A stretch of DNA of 32,039 bases from a virus. The stretch is from positions 1 to 32,039 of IMG/VR virus record IMGVR_UViG_3300008116_000226; one strand, 5' to 3'. Below are positions 29,223-32,039 of the stretch, piece by piece (positions within the stretch are counted from its first letter, which is position 1; every line of letters starts with the position of its first letter). The notes below the pieces were generated by a model. It made no database searches and was not told where the DNA came from. It worked only from the letters and a program-made list of their open reading frames with translations. The position numbers were made by a program, and so were the translations under genes.

Positions 29223-31655
29223 TTATTTTTGTGATATAATTTGTCGATTTGTCACAGAACCAGTGACTCTTATAGACGTAATCTTAGGAGAACCGATAGT
29301 TCTTGTCAAGGTTAAGGTTCCCAAGTATCCCCTGATGCCTCCGAGGCGGAAACGAATGTTTCCAGTCTCGTCTTCATTGGTTGATCCAGTGCCTAGAACT
29401 TCTCCACCCAGGAAGGTTGTTGTCGTTCCAATCGGTTGATTGTTGTCTGGATCTTCTGCAGCAAAGGAGATGTTATACTCACCCAGACCACCATCGACGC
29501 ATTGCATGGTGATTTGACCATCTGTGAATCGTTTGCGATCGAGATTGTTAAAGGAATATCCTCTGGTGGTCAAAGATGAGTTGATTGAAACGCTTGTTTG
29601 AGATCCACTAGACATCAGGATGTCGTTTGATGTCTCAGACACTTCTAATTCATGCAATCCACCAGCGGATGTTACGGCATAGATGCTATTTCTTTCAGCA
29701 GCACTTCCAATGATGATGTTTTTAATGACGAAATCAGTCGCTCCAAACGTATCAACTGACTCCCATGCTTTATTCAGGAAGTTAAACACTAGGATTGTGT
29801 TGTTTCCACGCGCATCATTAGCTCCAACAATCGAGTCCAGAGCAACAGCAAGGTAATATCGATTGTTGAACAGCACTCCAACAGCATCTTTAGCCAAGTT
29901 TTTGTTGATTCTGTCAATATAAGGCTGGATGTTCTTGGAAATTGGCTCATCCGCGCCTCGCAAATTGTAATCATTGAGGAATTCTACAGCATACACACCG
30001 TCATCAGACAGAAAAAACATGGCATTTCCTTTCATGACCACACTTTTCCTTGCCAAACACCCAACTTCATCCGTCAATGCCGTTACTTTGGTGTCATTTA
30101 ATGACCCAGTTGTGCCACTGATCAAATGCAAACTGTTTCGATTCAAAACAACGAGCTTGTCTTCGTAGAATCCTTGCATTGCCACAAGATGATCTGCGGT
30201 TCCACCAGTAATTCTGAACTGATTGGCAATCTGATCAAACGTATGACTGTCTAAAATATCCGAAACGGTTATTTCATCAGTAATTTTCCTGCTTGTGTAG
30301 CTCGGAGAGCTAAACGTGCCACCAGGTTCGTAGTAAAACGGAACCCACAATCGACGCTGAAAGTAAACTCCCCATGGTGGAGCCGGTTGATGAATGAACC
30401 CAATGCCAAGACTAAACCTTCCCCCAACTTCCACCATTAACCCACCACCCAATGTAGCCAGATTAGCCACAGGCGCAATAAACGAAATGTTGGTTGTAGT
30501 GGCACTTAGCACTTCAAAGGACTGTCCAGAGATTGCACTGAACGCAGGAACAGTCGTCTCGTAAATCACGATCGTATCTCCTGCCTGAATTGTGGTGTTG
30601 CCTGACACAGTCAAGCTCACAACACCATTCGTCACAGAACCATCGTTACCTACAACGCTAAAAACCTGTGGTTGCGTATATACGCCTCCAGGCACCAAAG
30701 TAAACCCAGCTTTCAGCACACCATTCGTCACCGTGAATGTCTGCGTCTGAGATGTCGTAAACGTATATGTAAACACATCTTTGTCAGTCACAGACAGCAC
30801 AACGAACGTGCCATTGGCAGGAGTTCCACCAGTCAATCCGCTGACAACAATAGAATCATCCACAGACAATCCGTGATCCTTAATACGCATCGTCACTGTC
30901 GTCGTCCCTGCCTGACTAGCACTCTCGATCTGGCGACCATTCTTGAACCACTCAAACCCCTGCGCTCCATCACGAAACAAAAACACACGATCAAACGCTT
31001 GTATCATCTCTGTATCACCAGACAATGTCTTGCCAGTAGGATACGCAATGTCCTGTGTGGTATACCCATCGAGATCTACCAAGATCGCCTTAGTATCCAA
31101 TGCCAGCACCACACTCTCGGCATTCGACGAGTTTGGATCGCTGAACAAACAAGATGCCCGAACATTCACGTTAGCTGCATCATTGATGGGAGTCGTAGAC
31201 AAGGTGCCAGTCTGATCGCTGATCGTCGTTAACCCAGGCACCGAATACGTTAACGTATCCACGCTCGCTACGGTCAACGTAAAGTCACCATTCATCTCGA
31301 CATCACCAACTAACCCAGCAACGCGAGCCAGTGCCGTGCCAGTCAACCCATGACCAGTAATCGTAATCGTTACCACACCACTCGACACACTGGCAGCAGT
31401 AATGCTCTTCGCAGAATCAATCAGGAAGAAGGGCAACTGCAATGGACTACCACCACTAGTCAAAGACTCAGTCCTAGCCACAATCCCCTTACGAGGCTTC
31501 CAATATCCATCCATCCGACCATTCAACGACTCACGCACCTCACCAGTCTCAAGCTGATTCAACTGCAGTCGCTGATTGATCCCAATAAAACCTCCGTCCC
31601 CATCAGAGGACTGCCCATCATCCATCGCACTACCACTCTGTGCAAACTGACTCAT
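29223..31655 (-). CDS. Tail hub/stabilisation protein (beta-propeller type)
   Basis: An 810-residue beta-rich protein. Residues ~20-80 (GGFIGINQRLQLNQLETGEV, RESLNGRMDGYWKPRKG) are the conserved start of podovirus tail-nozzle/stabilisation proteins. Modules of the form x-V-T-[IM]-x-I-x-x-H-G-L occur at about 84-140 and 248-302. A third, more diverged unit is near 318-400, and about 420-810 contains propeller-like repeats (FEDKLVVLNR-type strands, DEVGCLARKSVVMKGNAMFF, LSDDGVYAVE). By size and position it corresponds to a P22 gp10 or T7 gp12-like component. The assignment as nozzle or stabiliser is by analogy. Confidence 0.7.
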   Translation of the reverse strand: MSQFAQSGSAMDDGQSSDGDGGFIGINQRLQLNQLETGEVRESLNGRMDGYWKPRKGIVARTESLTSGGSPLQLPFFLIDSAKSITAASVSSGVVTITITGHGLTGTALARVAGLVGDVEMNGDFTLTVASVDTLTYSVPGLTTISDQTGTLSTTPINDAANVNVRASCLFSDPNSSNAESVVLALDTKAILVDLDGYTTQDIAYPTGKTLSGDTEMIQAFDRVFLFRDGAQGFEWFKNGRQIESASQAGTTTVTMRIKDHGLSVDDSIVVSGLTGGTPANGTFVVLSVTDKDVFTYTFTTSQTQTFTVTNGVLKAGFTLVPGGVYTQPQVFSVVGNDGSVTNGVVSLTVSGNTTIQAGDTIVIYETTVPAFSAISGQSFEVLSATTTNISFIAPVANLATLGGGLMVEVGGRFSLGIGFIHQPAPPWGVYFQRRLWVPFYYEPGGTFSSPSYTSRKITDEITVSDILDSHTFDQIANQFRITGGTADHLVAMQGFYEDKLVVLNRNSLHLISGTTGSLNDTKVTALTDEVGCLARKSVVMKGNAMFFLSDDGVYAVEFLNDYNLRGADEPISKNIQPYIDRINKNLAKDAVGVLFNNRYYLAVALDSIVGANDARGNNTILVFNFLNKAWESVDTFGATDFVIKNIIIGSAAERNSIYAVTSAGGLHELEVSETSNDILMSSGSQTSVSINSSLTTRGYSFNNLDRKRFTDGQITMQCVDGGLGEYNISFAAEDPDNNQPIGTTTTFLGGEVLGTGSTNEDETGNIRFRLGGIRGYLGTLTLTRTIGSPKITSIRVTGSVTNRQIISQK

Positions 31656-31906
31656 TAAGCGTAGTAAGCAATGACAACCCCAGTATCAACAATCACGGAT
31701 GTAAATCTACCACCAATGCCAACACCTGCTGGAATTGTAATGCCAACCAGAGATCCAATGTTGTCCAAGTTAGTTGAATCAAGATCCGTCAAAACACAAT
31801 CGTTAACTACTTGAATCCATCGGAAATTGCCTGTTGCGCTTTCCGTAGCTTGAAGGATAACTCCACCACCCTGCCCCTGCAAATCATAACTAACTGGACT
31901 GCTCAT
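31655..31906 (-). CDS. Small virion-associated protein, 83 aa
   Basis: An 83-residue beta protein starting MSSPVSYDLQGQGGGVILQA, then NFRWIQVVNDCVLTDL, VGITIPAGVGIGGRFTSVIV and an end VIAYYA. The 'W-I-Q-V-x-x-D-x-x-x-T…G-x-T-x-P-A-G…G-G-x-F-T-x-x…G-x-V-I-A-Y' pattern recurs in small phage proteins beside tail genes. The ATG at 31906 is chosen; an ATG at 31921 would lie upstream of the predicted transcription start. It overlaps the next gene by one base (TAATG). Confidence 0.6.
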   Translation of the reverse strand: MSSPVSYDLQGQGGGVILQATESATGNFRWIQVVNDCVLTDLDSTNLDNIGSLVGITIPAGVGIGGRFTSVIVDTGVVIAYYA

Positions 31907-31911
31907 GCCGC

Positions 31912-31939
31912 TTTTTATCATTTGGTGGGAATTTGTCAA
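31912..31939 (-). promoter_or_regulatory. Late promoter candidate (sigma70-like), leaderless start
   Basis: On the minus strand, TTGACA (31939-31934) and TAAAAA (31917-31912, 4/6 match) are 16 bp apart. The start codon begins 5 nt after the -10 box, so the message would begin at or next to the AUG. It is the only clear promoter candidate in front of the late operon. Confidence 0.5.
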
Positions 31940-31944
31940 GCCCC

Positions 31945-31995
31945 TTTGCACATTTTTTCGGGGTTGGCACTTTGGACAATTTTTTCGGTGGTTGG
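31945..31995. repeat. Tandem imperfect direct repeat upstream of the late promoter
   Basis: Unit 1, 31945-31967, and unit 2, 31971-31995, share the pattern TTTG-[CG]-ACA-(A)-TTTTTTCGG-x-GGTTGG, starting 26 bp apart. On the minus strand each gives an A6 tract (GAAAAAAT). The repeats end 5 bp from the -35 box, a place for activator or UP-type contacts. The rest of the edge (31996-32039) holds nothing I can name. Confidence 0.6.
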
Positions 31996-32039
31996 ATACC
32001 AATAGCTATTTTCGTAGACACCCGCCACCCGATCCCCCC

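Overview
The window is part of the genome of a tailed dsDNA bacteriophage with a podovirus-type gene set. It has an SU10-type major capsid protein, a P22-like portal, terminase, internal 'ejection' proteins, a stabilisation/tail-hub protein and short fibres. There is no tape measure, tail tube or sheath gene. No integrase, repressor, tRNA or rRNA is visible, and the left edge cuts a gene, so the genome continues outside the window. The host is not identified. A small lipobox protein in the lysis cassette and an M15-type endolysin suggest a Gram-negative host. Many start codons follow A/T-rich leaders without a Shine-Dalgarno sequence, though a few genes have good ones.

Left third, plus strand (1-8860): an early/middle operon of closely packed genes, many joined by ATGA overlaps. 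It opens with a recombination module: the C-terminus of an ERF single-strand annealing protein, a PD-(D/E)XK exonuclease, a mini-protein with an SSB-like acidic tail and, later, a RuvC-like resolvase. Replication follows: an O-like initiator gene carrying iterons and an AT-rich stretch (candidate origin), and a DnaC-like helicase loader that stops just after Walker B. Next come a cytosine-5 methyltransferase, which hides a 297-codon second ORF in another frame, two small DNA-binding proteins, a second methylase-like protein overlapping a Cys-rich protein, a MazG-like pyrophosphohydrolase and several small unknown or membrane proteins. The run ends at an HTH protein and a bidirectional terminator-like hairpin.

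Right two thirds, minus strand (8909-31906): the late genes, read from right to left. Order: small virion protein, tail-hub/stabilisation protein, tail fibre, unknown, three internal virion proteins (one with a muralytic domain), TerS, TerL, small AT-hook-like protein, portal, unknown, a cassette of very small basic proteins with an HNH-like protein, then a terminator and promoter candidate, scaffold, capsid, capsid-associated protein, a second terminator, two small proteins, and an SGNH-esterase fibre. The lysis cassette comes last (TM protein, holin, M15 endolysin, mini-lipoprotein, metallophosphoesterase), then a winged-helix protein.

The right edge (31907-32039) has no gene I can support. 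It holds a sigma70-like late promoter and a tandem ~25-bp repeat directly upstream of it, which may be where early and late transcription are balanced. No intergenic stretch exceeds 300 bases.
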